A stretch of 7,555 bases of DNA, taken from NCBI GenBank assembly GCA_050292235.1, contig JBNKLG010000107.1, positions 1 through 7,555 of the forward strand. Direction: 5' to 3'. The notes under the pieces are model-generated. The model searched no databases. It was not told the origin of the DNA and saw only the letters and a program-made list of their open reading frames with translations. This DNA is from JBNKLG01 sp050292235 (GTDB lineage: Bacteria; Pseudomonadota; Gammaproteobacteria; Chromatiales; Chromatiaceae). The position numbers and the translations under genes were made by a program. This document shows positions 1 to 6,270 of this stretch, in pieces; the stretch's first letter is position 1, and each line of letters starts with the position of its first letter.

Positions 1-346
1 GGCCACTGAGGTTCGGGTTGCCTTCGATCCAGCCACCCAGTTGGGTGGCGGTGTTGGTCCGGCTGTTGTTGAGGATGACCCCTCGATTATCAACGTCAAA
101 CCGGCTGTATTGGTTGTGCGAGACGCCCGCCGCGCTCGGCGTCCGGATGTTCACCAAGGGAACGCCGTTGCCTGCCGCTGTTACTGTGGGGCGTTGGGTG
201 CTCGGAGCTCCGGTGTCAGCTACGATGCCAGCAGCACTGAGCTGGCCGCTGAATAGGCTCAGTAGGCAGGAAATACCGAATAACCAGGGAGCTTGGCGCT
301 TTTGCAAGGCCGATTGTGGGTTTTGTTGGTGATTAAGATTGTCCAT
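1..346 (-). CDS. TpsA-family two-partner secretion exoprotein, N-terminal fragment (FhaB/ShlA/CdiA-like)
   Basis: The reading frame opens with ATG at 346 and stays open for 115 codons to the left edge, so the gene is partial. An AAGGA Shine-Dalgarno sequence lies 8 bases upstream (355-359). Residues 1-17 are polar and end in KR. Residues about 20-39 form a Sec signal peptide ending SAA, with likely cleavage before G40. From residue 54 the sequence matches the TPS (haemagglutination-activity) domain: VPLVNI at 62-67, GVSHNQYSRFDVD at 74-86, GVILNNS at 89-95, TQLGG at 101-105 and NPNL at 110-113. This domain targets TpsA proteins to a TpsB/FhaC outer-membrane transporter. Family members are usually very large adhesins, haemolysins or contact-dependent inhibition toxins. 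Which one this is depends on the C-terminus, which is not in the window. No complete TpsB gene is visible. The family call is secure; the function is open. Confidence 0.92.
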   Translation of the reverse strand, partial: MDNLNHQQNPQSALQKRQAPWLFGISCLLSLFSGQLSAAGIVADTGAPSTQRPTVTAAGNGVPLVNIRTPSAAGVSHNQYSRFDVDNRGVILNNSRTNTATQLGGWIEGNPNLSG

Positions 347-363
347 GCAATCTGTCCTTAGAG

Positions 364-444
364 TCAGAGCGTCCAGTTCAGGCGAAAGCCCGCTACAGGG
401 CTGTCACTGGTAAAGCCTGCCGGTTTGTGAATGGGGCGCCGACT
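364..444 (-). pseudogene. Possible remnant of an outer-membrane beta-barrel (TpsB-like?) C-terminus
   Basis: Just upstream of the exoprotein gene, 26 sense codons lie between an in-frame TAA (445-447) and a TGA (364-366). They have no start codon. The last ten residues, VAGFRLNWTL, alternate hydrophobic and polar (A, F, L, W, L on one face), as in the final strand of an outer-membrane beta-barrel, although such strands normally end in F or W. TpsB transporter genes often sit directly upstream of tpsA, so this could be the tail of a deleted TpsB. This is inference from a very short stretch and could be chance. Confidence 0.25.
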
Positions 445-470
445 TTATACAAAAGATGCCTCAGGGTCAA
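444..470 (-). promoter_or_regulatory. Sigma70-like promoter candidate for the TpsA gene
   Basis: On the minus strand TTGACC (470-465) is followed after 15 bases by TATAAA (449-444) in the context TTGTATAAAGT. Both boxes are close to consensus, but the spacer is shorter than the usual 16-18. A GC-rich stretch (CGGCGCCCC) follows the -10 box. Transcription would start near 437 and give a leader of about 90 bases before the ATG at 346. It lies downstream of the mlaB stop codon and would give the exoprotein gene its own promoter. Confidence 0.45.
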
Positions 471-506
471 TCCCCTTAAGCGGGATAGGCCACCCTTAAA
501 TCCGCC

Positions 507-818
507 CTATTCAGTAAGCAGAGCTGAGACATTGGAGACCTGGGCAATGGCCATCAGCTCTTCGGGAATATGATGAAAGTGGAGCCTTCCACCCTGGCGC
601 CGGGACTGATCCAGCCACTCCAGCATCAGGGCAAGACCGGCGCTATCGCTTCGGGCCACCTCCTCCAGGTCAATGTGGACTACCTGGTGGAAGTTGATCA
701 GGTTGGTGGCGCTGGAGAGCAGCACAGACACCGAATGGAAGGTCATATCCCCACTCAGTCGCCAGCCCCCATCACGGCTTGAGAGTCGGGCAAGGGGCTC
801 GACCGAAGGGGGTACCAT
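507..818 (-). CDS. mlaB: MlaB, STAS-domain subunit of the Mla phospholipid transporter
   Basis: This 103-residue protein is a single STAS domain, the size of E. coli MlaB. MlaB is cytoplasmic and binds the ATPase MlaF in the MlaFEDB complex, supporting its assembly and activity. The diagnostic segment is VHIDLEEVARSDSAGLALML at about residues 47-66. S57-D58-S59-A60-G61 matches the loop that carries the phosphorylatable residue in SpoIIAA-type STAS proteins, and S59 stands where E. coli MlaB has a threonine. The start at 818 is 3 bases after the mlaC stop, with a TAAGGG Shine-Dalgarno sequence inside the end of mlaC. It is the last gene of the mla operon. No strong terminator follows it, and ibaG, its usual downstream neighbour, is absent. 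Confidence 0.9.
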   Translation of the reverse strand: MVPPSVEPLARLSSRDGGWRLSGDMTFHSVSVLLSSATNLINFHQVVHIDLEEVARSDSAGLALMLEWLDQSRRQGGRLHFHHIPEELMAIAQVSNVSALLTE

Positions 819-821
819 GAC

Positions 822-1445
822 TCAGCCCTTACCTGCATTCTTGGTTTTCAGCTGTTTGATCAGGGTATCGATGCCATTAGGCTGGCTGGCCACACGGCTG
901 AACTGGGTACGGTAGTTGGACACCAGGCTGGCCCCGCCAACTTTGATATCGACCACCTTCCAACTGTTGCCACCGCCCCGCAAGCGGTAATCGATAGACA
1001 CTGCCGATCCACTGCCAGAAGGCACCTTGGTACGCACAACGGAATACCCGCCCGACTGGGAGGCCGGACGATATTGAATCTCCTGTCCGTTGTATTTCAG
1101 CAGAGCCGTACCGTAAGTGCGGATCAGGAGTTTTTGGAACTCGTGCCGGATCGCACTTTTTTGACCCCCGGAGGCCTTGTTCCAGTGTTTGCCCAAAGCG
1201 CTGCGGGACATGGCACTGAAGTCCAGATGGGGTGCGATGTCAGATCGAATCAGTTGGTAGAGTTTACCGGGGTTGGCCTGGAGGCTGGCTTTGTTGGCCA
1301 AGACCTTCTTCAGTACGCGGTCAGAGGTGCGGCGCACAAATTCGTCCGCCCCGGCCAGGACCTGGGTGGAAAAGAGGGCCAGCGACAACACCCAGAACAG
1401 GGTGATCAGCGGGCGCGATGACGCTTGTCGTTGTAGATCATTCAT
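822..1445 (-). CDS. mlaC: MlaC, periplasmic phospholipid-binding shuttle
   Basis: MlaC is the soluble periplasmic carrier that moves phospholipid between the outer-membrane MlaA-porin complex and the inner-membrane MlaFEDB complex. The product is 207 residues from the chosen start. It has a signal peptide with a hydrophobic core at about 12-30 and likely cleavage after VLA at residue 31, before GADEF. The mature part shows typical family features: DFSAMSRSALGKHW, then RHEFQKLLIRTYGTALLKYNGQ, and near the end WKVVDIKVGGASLVSNYRTQF. ATG at 1445 is preferred because GGAGAG lies 9 bases upstream. It overlaps the mlaD stop by 8 bases, suggesting translational coupling. A second in-frame ATG at 1460, with AAGG upstream, would add five residues (MERKP) ahead of the signal peptide and cannot be excluded. 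Confidence 0.93.
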   Translation of the reverse strand: MNDLQRQASSRPLITLFWVLSLALFSTQVLAGADEFVRRTSDRVLKKVLANKASLQANPGKLYQLIRSDIAPHLDFSAMSRSALGKHWNKASGGQKSAIRHEFQKLLIRTYGTALLKYNGQEIQYRPASQSGGYSVVRTKVPSGSGSAVSIDYRLRGGGNSWKVVDIKVGGASLVSNYRTQFSRVASQPNGIDTLIKQLKTKNAGKG

Positions 1446-1923
1446 TGGTTTTCTCTCCATTTACACCTTCAGCCGCTTTATTGAACAAAAACTGGCTGAT
1501 CATCTCTTCCAGTACCATGGCGGACTGGGTCAGAATAATCTCACCCCCCGCACCCAGAAAGGTCTCGCTGCCCCCGGCCTCCAGGCCGACATACTGTTCA
1601 CCGAGCAGGCCCGCCGTGTAAATCTTGGCGATGGTATCGTCGGGGATGCGATTGTACTGCTTTTCTATGGACAGAGTGACGATGGCGTTATAGGCCCCAT
1701 TATCAAACTGGATCTGGCTGACTCTTCCGATACGAACACCGGCCATGCTGACCGGGGCCTTGATCTTAAGCGAGCCGATATTGTCAAATCGGGCCCGAAC
1801 GTCATAGGTTTCGCCACCCCCCAGCGTGCTCAGATTGCTTGCCTGCAAGGCCAGAAAAAACAGGGCAATGATACCGAAGGCCATAAAGGCACCGACACCA
1901 ATCTCTAGTTTGCGTGTTGTCAT
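1438..1923 (-). CDS. mlaD: MlaD, MCE-domain substrate-binding subunit of the Mla transporter
   Basis: MlaD is anchored in the inner membrane and forms a periplasmic hexameric ring through which lipid passes between MlaC and MlaE. The 161-residue product has one N-terminal transmembrane helix at about 8-27 (start MTTRKLEIGVGAF). An MCE domain spans about 39-116 and includes VSMAGVRIGRV at 58-68. The hydrophobic pore-loop motif AGLLGEQYVGL is at 104-114. The C-terminal helix contains VLEEMISQFLF, as is usual for the family. Length fits the short single-MCE class (E. coli about 183 residues). The gene starts 15 bases after the mlaE stop with only a weak GGA Shine-Dalgarno sequence, and its end overlaps mlaC. 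Confidence 0.95.
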   Translation of the reverse strand: MTTRKLEIGVGAFMAFGIIALFFLALQASNLSTLGGGETYDVRARFDNIGSLKIKAPVSMAGVRIGRVSQIQFDNGAYNAIVTLSIEKQYNRIPDDTIAKIYTAGLLGEQYVGLEAGGSETFLGAGGEIILTQSAMVLEEMISQFLFNKAAEGVNGEKTNE

Positions 1924-1938
1924 GATGAATCCGGAGCC

Positions 1939-2718
1939 CTAGTGTCCAAACATGAGGGCGGTAAGAATAAAATCCAATCCCAATACAGCCAAAGCCGAGT
2001 GTACCACTGTGCGGGTGGTGGCCCGACTGACACCCTCTGCCGTAGGCGTGGCATCATGACCCTGGTAAAGGGCGATCCAGGTGCAGACCCAACCGAACAC
2101 CAGGCTTTTGATGACGCCGTTGACGATATCTTCATGAAGGTCGATGGTGCTTTGCATCTGCGACCAAAAGGCGCCGCTGTCCACGCCCAAAAGGCCGACA
2201 CCGACGAAGTAACCACCCAGAATACCGATGGCGCTGAACAGCGCGGCCAACAAGGGCATGGCGATAAGACCGGCAAAGAAGCGCGGGGTCAGCACGCGTC
2301 TGATCGGATCGACCGCCATCATCTCCAGACCCGAGAGCTGTTCGGTAGCCTTCATCAGACCAATCTCCGCCGTCAGGGCCGAGCCGGCCCGCCCTGCAAA
2401 GAGCAGGGCGGTCACCACCGGGCCCAGCTCCCGTACCAGAGAGGCCGCCACCATGACCCCCAAGGTCTGGGTGGCACCGAATTTGGACAGCACATAGTGA
2501 CCCTGAAGCGCCAGCACCATGCCGACAAAAAGACCGGAGACGGAGATGATCATCAGCGAAAGCACGCCCACGGCATGAAGCTGGCGAATGAGCAGACCGG
2601 GCCGAACCAAAAGGTCCCCCAGACCCTGAACAGTGTGTCCGATCAACAGATGGCCGCGCCCAATAGAGGCCAAAGCCTTGAAGCCAAAACGGCCCAGCCG
2701 GGCCAGAGCATCAAGCAT
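1939..2718 (-). CDS. mlaE: MlaE, inner-membrane permease of the Mla phospholipid transporter
   Basis: MlaE is the membrane subunit of the MlaFEDB ABC transporter, working as a dimer under the MlaD ring. The product is 259 residues, the length of E. coli MlaE. An N-terminal amphipathic region is followed by hydrophobic segments at about 50-75, 85-110, 145-175 and 235-257. The family signature is the coupling segment AEIGLMKATEQLSGLEMMAVDP, preceded by SLVRELGPVVTALLFAGRAGSAL. The ATG at 2718 is chosen because the protein then begins MLDALARLG as expected and overlaps the mlaF stop by 8 bases. The frame is open 38 codons further upstream to 2832, but that stretch is translated mlaF sequence in the wrong frame. 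A run of eight G lies just upstream and may serve as the ribosome-binding region. Confidence 0.95.
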   Translation of the reverse strand: MLDALARLGRFGFKALASIGRGHLLIGHTVQGLGDLLVRPGLLIRQLHAVGVLSLMIISVSGLFVGMVLALQGHYVLSKFGATQTLGVMVAASLVRELGPVVTALLFAGRAGSALTAEIGLMKATEQLSGLEMMAVDPIRRVLTPRFFAGLIAMPLLAALFSAIGILGGYFVGVGLLGVDSGAFWSQMQSTIDLHEDIVNGVIKSLVFGWVCTWIALYQGHDATPTAEGVSRATTRTVVHSALAVLGLDFILTALMFGH

Positions 2719-3523
2719 GCGCCCCCCCCAGCAACTCTTCGTCCAGCGGCAGCGCTGGATAATGGAAAGGGGCCGGACCATCCGCCAGACCACCGATAAA
2801 CTGGGAGACCCAGGGCGACTGGGAGCCGGCAATCTCTTGCGGGGTGCCGGATTCGATCACCCGACCTTCGGCAATGAGATAGAGCTGGTCGGCGATGCTG
2901 CCGGTCTCAGGCACATCGTGGGAGACGACAACAGAGGTCAGACCGCTGGCATCGTTGAGCTGGCGGATCAGTTTCACCAAAACCCCCATGGAGATAGGGT
3001 CCTGGCCGGTGAAGGGTTCGTCGTACATGACCATCATGGGATCCAGAGCAATGGCCCGGGCCAGGGCCACCCGTCGGGCCATGCCGCCGGATAGTTCAGC
3101 AGGCATCAAATGACGGGCGCCACGCAGGCCAACGGCCTCCAGCTTCAACAACACCAGCTTATGGATCATGCCTGGCGGTAACTGGGTGTGCTCCCGAAGG
3201 GGATAGGCCACATTGTCGTAGACATTGAGGTCGGTGAGCAGGGCCCCGCTTTGAAACAGCATCCCCATACGGCGACGCAGGGCATAGAGATCCCGATTGC
3301 TCAGCCGGTGCACATTTTGGCCATCCACTTCAATAACGCCGGCATCCGGTCGCAACTGGCCGCCAATGAGCTTGAGCAGCGTGGTCTTGCCAGTGCCGCT
3401 CGGTCCCATGATGGCAGTGACCTGTCCGCGCGGGATATCGATGTCGAGCCCATCGAAGATCACCCGCTCGCCATGACGGAACGCCAAATCTCGAATTTTG
3501 ACCAAAGGGGTACCATTGGTCAT
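2711..3523 (-). CDS. mlaF: MlaF, ATPase subunit of the Mla phospholipid transporter
   Basis: MlaF is the cytoplasmic ATP-binding subunit that powers MlaFEDB. The 270-residue product (E. coli 269) has every ABC ATPase motif: Walker A GPSGTGKTT at 40-48, Q-loop Q91, signature LSGGMARR at 144-151, Walker B MVMYDEP at 164-170 with catalytic E169, and H-loop H202. After the core, a C-terminal tail from about 236 (SPWVSQFIGGLADGP) matches the MlaF extension that contacts MlaB and the partner MlaF. ATG at 3523 is preferred over one at 3568 because GGGAG lies 8 bases upstream and the N-terminus then aligns with the family. It is the first gene of the minus-strand operon. Confidence 0.96.
   Translation of the reverse strand: MTNGTPLVKIRDLAFRHGERVIFDGLDIDIPRGQVTAIMGPSGTGKTTLLKLIGGQLRPDAGVIEVDGQNVHRLSNRDLYALRRRMGMLFQSGALLTDLNVYDNVAYPLREHTQLPPGMIHKLVLLKLEAVGLRGARHLMPAELSGGMARRVALARAIALDPMMVMYDEPFTGQDPISMGVLVKLIRQLNDASGLTSVVVSHDVPETGSIADQLYLIAEGRVIESGTPQEIAGSQSPWVSQFIGGLADGPAPFHYPALPLDEELLGGAHA
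2722..2729 (-). repeat. Run of eight G at the mlaF/mlaE junction
   Basis: On the minus strand a G8 tract encodes the L-G-G-A residues near the end of MlaF and lies a few bases before the mlaE start codon. It may act as a GGGG-type ribosome-binding site for mlaE. A tract this long can also slip during replication, which would change only the last few residues of MlaF and its overlap with mlaE. Confidence 0.6.
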
Positions 3524-3592
3524 CTCTTTCACTCCCGAATAAAGACGGTACTGAAACAGAGGCAACACCCTGCCAGCACACCAGAACCAGCG

Positions 3593-3621
3593 ATTTTCCG
3601 CACCGTCAAGCCTCGGGTCAA
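3593..3621 (-). promoter_or_regulatory. Promoter candidate for the mla operon
   Basis: TTGACC (3621-3616) is followed after 17 bases by GAAAAT (3598-3593) on the minus strand. The -35 box is good (5 of 6), the -10 box moderate (4 of 6). A start near 3586 would give a leader of about 60 bases before mlaF. A second TTGACG (3609-3604) 12 bases downstream has no convincing -10 box. The call rests on inspection only. Confidence 0.35.
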
Positions 3622-3624
3622 GCC
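3605..3624. repeat. Tandem 8-base direct repeat in the divergent promoter region
   Basis: GTCAAGCC occurs at 3605-3612 and again at 3617-3624 (GGCTTGAC on the minus strand), a 12-base period. One copy supplies the -35 box of the mla promoter candidate. Direct repeats near one helical turn apart can be a regulator site, but the pair is short and could be chance. Confidence 0.35.
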
Positions 3625-3642
3625 GCCTGTAAGCCCTGCAGG

Positions 3643-3671
3643 TTGCGATTGACCTTAGCTTTCAGGAAAAT
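3643..3671 (+). promoter_or_regulatory. Weak promoter candidate for the yrbG-kds-lpt operon
   Basis: TTGCGA (3643-3648) and GAAAAT (3666-3671) are separated by 17 bases on the plus strand, each matching 4 of 6 consensus positions. A start near 3678 would leave about 22 bases before the ATG at 3700 and would exclude the in-frame ATG at 3670, which overlaps the -10 box. Evidence is thin. Confidence 0.25.
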
Positions 3672-3699
3672 GCCCCATTCTGTATCAGCCCATCGCCCC

Positions 3700-4698
3700 A
3701 TGTCATACCTGCCCTTTATCGCTGCCATTCTCGTTGGTTTTCTCCTTTTGATCTGGGGTGCAGACCGTTTCATCAACGGTGCTGCGGCCCTGGCCCGGCT
3801 GCTGGGCGTCTCTCCTTTATTGATTGGTTTGACCATCGTGGGCTTTGGCACCTCCGCACCCGAGGTCCTGGTCTCCATCATGGCTGCCTGGCAGGGCAAT
3901 GCCAATATGGCCATCGGCAACGCCATTGGCTCCAATATCGCCAACATCAGTCTGATTCTGGCAGTCACCGCACTGGCAGTGCCCCTGGCAGTGCATTCGG
4001 GCATTTTGCGTCGAGAGTACCCGATCATGGTGGCGGTCACCTTCTTCGCCGCCTGGCTGATGTGGGACGGCAGCCTGACCCGCCTGGACGGCCTGATGCT
4101 CCTGGTCGCCCTGGTGGGGGTACTGGCCCTCCTGGCCCACTTTGCCCGCCAGGAGCGTAGCGGCCAGGATGTGCTGGCTGGAGAATTCGATCAGGAGATC
4201 GAGGTGGCCAGCAAGGCGCAAGCCAGCCGGCTATTTATCCTGGGTCTGTTGAGTCTGTTGATCGGCTCGCGGATACTGGTCTGGGGTGCGGTTGAGATTG
4301 CCACGGCTCTGGGGGTCAGTGAGCTGGTCATCGGCCTGACCATCATCGCCATCGGTACCAGCCTGCCGGAATTGGCTGCGGGCATCTCCAGTGCCCTGAA
4401 GGGAGAACATGACATGGCCGTTGGCAATGTCATCGGCTCCAACATCTTTAATCTGTTGTCGGTATTGCCGGTACCCGCCCTGATGGCACCGGGTGCCTTC
4501 GACCCCCAGGCCCTGAGTCGGGATATACCGGTGATGCTGGGATTGACCCTGGCTCTCTTTTTCGTCGGTTGCAGTTTTGCCGGTTCGGGTAAGATTAGCC
4601 GCTGGGAAGGCTTGGTATTGTTGCTGGCCTTCATTGGATATCAACTCTGGCTTTATGTGGATGCCACACAGACCGTGGCCGCAGCAGCAACCACCTGA
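3700..4698 (+). CDS. yrbG: YrbG-type calcium/sodium antiporter (CaCA family)
   Basis: This inner-membrane protein of 332 residues belongs to the K+-dependent Ca2+/cation antiporter family; the physiological substrate of E. coli YrbG is not firmly known. It has the two inverted alpha-repeats of the family: GTSAPE at 50-55 with GNAIGSN at 73-79 in the first half, and GTSLPE at 219-224 with GNVIGSN at 243-248 in the second. The acidic residues E55 and E224 are the expected ion-binding positions. Around ten hydrophobic segments flank a polar loop at about 148-175. ATG at 3700 gives a first helix that aligns with E. coli YrbG, but it has no clear Shine-Dalgarno sequence. An ATG at 3670 has AGGA only 2 bases away, and an upstream TTG at 3643 is unlikely. 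It heads the plus-strand operon, as in E. coli. Confidence 0.93.
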   Translation: MSYLPFIAAILVGFLLLIWGADRFINGAAALARLLGVSPLLIGLTIVGFGTSAPEVLVSIMAAWQGNANMAIGNAIGSNIANISLILAVTALAVPLAVHSGILRREYPIMVAVTFFAAWLMWDGSLTRLDGLMLLVALVGVLALLAHFARQERSGQDVLAGEFDQEIEVASKAQASRLFILGLLSLLIGSRILVWGAVEIATALGVSELVIGLTIIAIGTSLPELAAGISSALKGEHDMAVGNVIGSNIFNLLSVLPVPALMAPGAFDPQALSRDIPVMLGLTLALFFVGCSFAGSGKISRWEGLVLLLAFIGYQLWLYVDATQTVAAAATT

Positions 4699-4721
4699 AT
4701 CAGCCAACAAGACCTTTGCCC

Positions 4722-5720
4722 ATGACCAAAAAGACCCCTGAGACGCCTGCTGAATCCCACGATTTTCGTGCCTTGGGCAGGGCTGTCATCCGCAATGAAG
4801 CCACCAGCGTGGCAGCCCTGGAAGCGCGGGTTGGCGATGCCTTCGACCGGGCCTGCCTCTTTATGCTGCAATGTCAGGGCCGGGTCGTGGTCACCGGCAT
4901 GGGCAAGTCGGGCCATATTGGCAATAAGATCGCCGCGACGTTGGCCAGTACCGGCACTCCGGCCTTTTTTGTCCATCCCGGTGAAGCCAGCCATGGCGAT
5001 CTGGGGATGATCGCCGATAAGGACGTAGTGCTGGCCCTGTCCAACTCTGGAGAGACGGGCGAGATTCTCACCATCATGCCCATCATCAAGCGTCAGGGTG
5101 TGCCGCTCATTGCCCTCACCGGCAATGCCAACTCGAATCTGGCCACTGAGGCCGATGTCCACCTGGACGTCAGTGTCGAACAGGAGGCCTGCCCCCTGGG
5201 ACTGGCCCCCACCTCCAGCACCACGGCAGCGCTGGCCATGGGGGATGCCCTGGCCATCGCCCTGCTGGAGGCGCGGGGCTTTACCGAAGAGGATTTTGCC
5301 CGCTCCCACCCCGGCGGCAGCCTGGGACGACGTTTGTTGCTGCATGTGGGCGATATCATGCGCACCGGAAACGAGGTGCCCAAGGTGGCCCATGACGCCA
5401 GCCTGAACCAGGCCCTGCTGGAGATGACCCGCAAGGGACTGGGCATGACCGCCGTGGTGGATGCGGAGGACCACATCATCGGCATCTATACCGATGGCGA
5501 CCTGCGCCGCTCTCTGGATCAGAATGTGGATGTGCGCCACTGCGCCGTAGCCGATGTCATGACCAGCGGCTGCATCACCCTGACACCGGACAGCCTGGCC
5601 GCCGAGGCGGTACAGCTCATGGAGAGCAAAAAGATCAACGCCCTCCTGGTGGCCAACGAGCAGCAGCAATTGGTTGGAGCCCTCAATATGCACGTTCTTT
5701 TACAAGCGGGCGTGATGTGA
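4722..5720 (+). CDS. kdsD: KdsD, D-arabinose 5-phosphate isomerase
   Basis: KdsD is a cytoplasmic enzyme that converts D-ribulose 5-phosphate to D-arabinose 5-phosphate, the first step towards Kdo for the LPS inner core. The 332-residue product (E. coli 328) has an N-terminal SIS sugar-isomerase domain at about 40-180 and two CBS domains at about 205-330. Conserved SIS motifs are TGMGKSGHIGNK with K62, SNSGETGE with E111 and E114, EACPLGLAPT with E155, and SHPGGSLGRR with H196. From memory K62, E114, E155 and H196 match the catalytic K59, E111, E152 and H193 of E. coli KdsD, with a constant offset of 3. The ATG at 4722 is 23 bases after yrbG and lacks a clear Shine-Dalgarno sequence; a TTG two codons upstream is the only near alternative. 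Linkage to kdsC and lpt genes favours KdsD over the paralogue GutQ. Confidence 0.96.
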   Translation: MTKKTPETPAESHDFRALGRAVIRNEATSVAALEARVGDAFDRACLFMLQCQGRVVVTGMGKSGHIGNKIAATLASTGTPAFFVHPGEASHGDLGMIADKDVVLALSNSGETGEILTIMPIIKRQGVPLIALTGNANSNLATEADVHLDVSVEQEACPLGLAPTSSTTAALAMGDALAIALLEARGFTEEDFARSHPGGSLGRRLLLHVGDIMRTGNEVPKVAHDASLNQALLEMTRKGLGMTAVVDAEDHIIGIYTDGDLRRSLDQNVDVRHCAVADVMTSGCITLTPDSLAAEAVQLMESKKINALLVANEQQQLVGALNMHVLLQAGVM

Positions 5721-5740
5721 CCTTTTCTGGAGAAAAGCCT

Positions 5741-6265
5741 ATGCAAGCCCTGCTGGAGAAAGCGGCCCAAATCCAACTGGTGATTTTCGATGTCGATGGC
5801 GTTCTGACCGATGGCAGTCTTTTCTACGGGGATGACGGCCAGGAGTACAAGGCCTTCAATTCCAAGGACGGCCACGGCATGGTAATGCTGCGCCATGCGG
5901 GCATTCGCATCGGCATCATCACAGGCCGTAGTTCTGAGGTCGTGCGTATTCGTATGACCAGCTTAGAAATAGATCAGGTCTACCAGGGGCAAAAAGACAA
6001 ACTGCCTGCCTACGAAAAAATGAAGATCGCCCTGGGATTGAAGGATGAACAGGTCGCCTATGTGGGGGATGATGTCGTGGATCTGCCAGTCATGCGCCGG
6101 GTAGGCCTGGCCATCGCTGTCGCCGATGCCCATGAGCTGGTGCTGAAACAGGCCCATTGGCATACCCAGCGCCCTGGTGGTCGCGGTGCAGCACGGGAGG
6201 TGTGCGAACTCCTACTCCGTGCCCATGGCCGTTACGACCAGGAAATGCAGCGTTACCTGGTCTGA
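5741..6265 (+). CDS. kdsC: KdsC, 3-deoxy-D-manno-octulosonate 8-phosphate phosphatase
   Basis: KdsC is a cytoplasmic HAD-superfamily phosphatase that removes phosphate from Kdo-8-phosphate to give free Kdo for activation by KdsB. The 174-residue product is a cap-less C0-type HAD protein. Motif I is FDVDGVLTDG, with nucleophile D17 and acid/base D19. Motif II is ITGRSS at 60-65, and motif III is lysine K85 or K87 in the QKDK segment. Motif IV is GDDVVDLPVM, with D110 and D111. The C-terminal RPGGRGAAREV segment is characteristic of KdsC and reaches the neighbouring active site in the tetramer. The ATG at 5741 has GGAG 8 bases upstream and is preferred over an in-frame GTG at 5717 that overlaps the kdsD stop. 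It lies 20 bases after kdsD. Confidence 0.97.
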   Translation: MQALLEKAAQIQLVIFDVDGVLTDGSLFYGDDGQEYKAFNSKDGHGMVMLRHAGIRIGIITGRSSEVVRIRMTSLEIDQVYQGQKDKLPAYEKMKIALGLKDEQVAYVGDDVVDLPVMRRVGLAIAVADAHELVLKQAHWHTQRPGGRGAAREVCELLLRAHGRYDQEMQRYLV

Positions 6266-6270
6266 CCCTG

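Noticed and set aside
18..332. Plus-strand open frames at the left edge
   Set aside because: They are opposite the exoprotein fragment, whose signal peptide and TPS motifs are clear; the plus-strand peptides show no family features.
471..506. Possible terminator after mlaB
   Set aside because: Short complementary GCGG/CCGC and GGG/CCC stretches exist, but the loop is long and no T run follows on the minus strand, so it is not a convincing intrinsic terminator.
1942..2799. A 285-codon plus-strand open frame opposite mlaE
   Set aside because: The peptide is polar and low in structure (many Q, H, G, K) and is the complement of a membrane protein; it is a shadow frame.
2719..2832. Upstream extension of mlaE to an ATG at 2832
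   Set aside because: The added 38 residues are out-of-frame mlaF sequence, unlike MlaE, and the start at 2718 gives the normal length.
4653..5693. A 346-codon open frame antisense to kdsD
   Set aside because: It lies wholly opposite a gene with intact catalytic motifs, its peptide is rich in H, G and Q as expected of a GC-rich shadow frame, and no family is recognisable.
6157..6270. Upstream extension of lptC inside kdsC
   Set aside because: The extra residues are proline- and cysteine-rich shadow sequence of kdsC; the start at 6271 gives the transmembrane helix at the N-terminus and the usual length.
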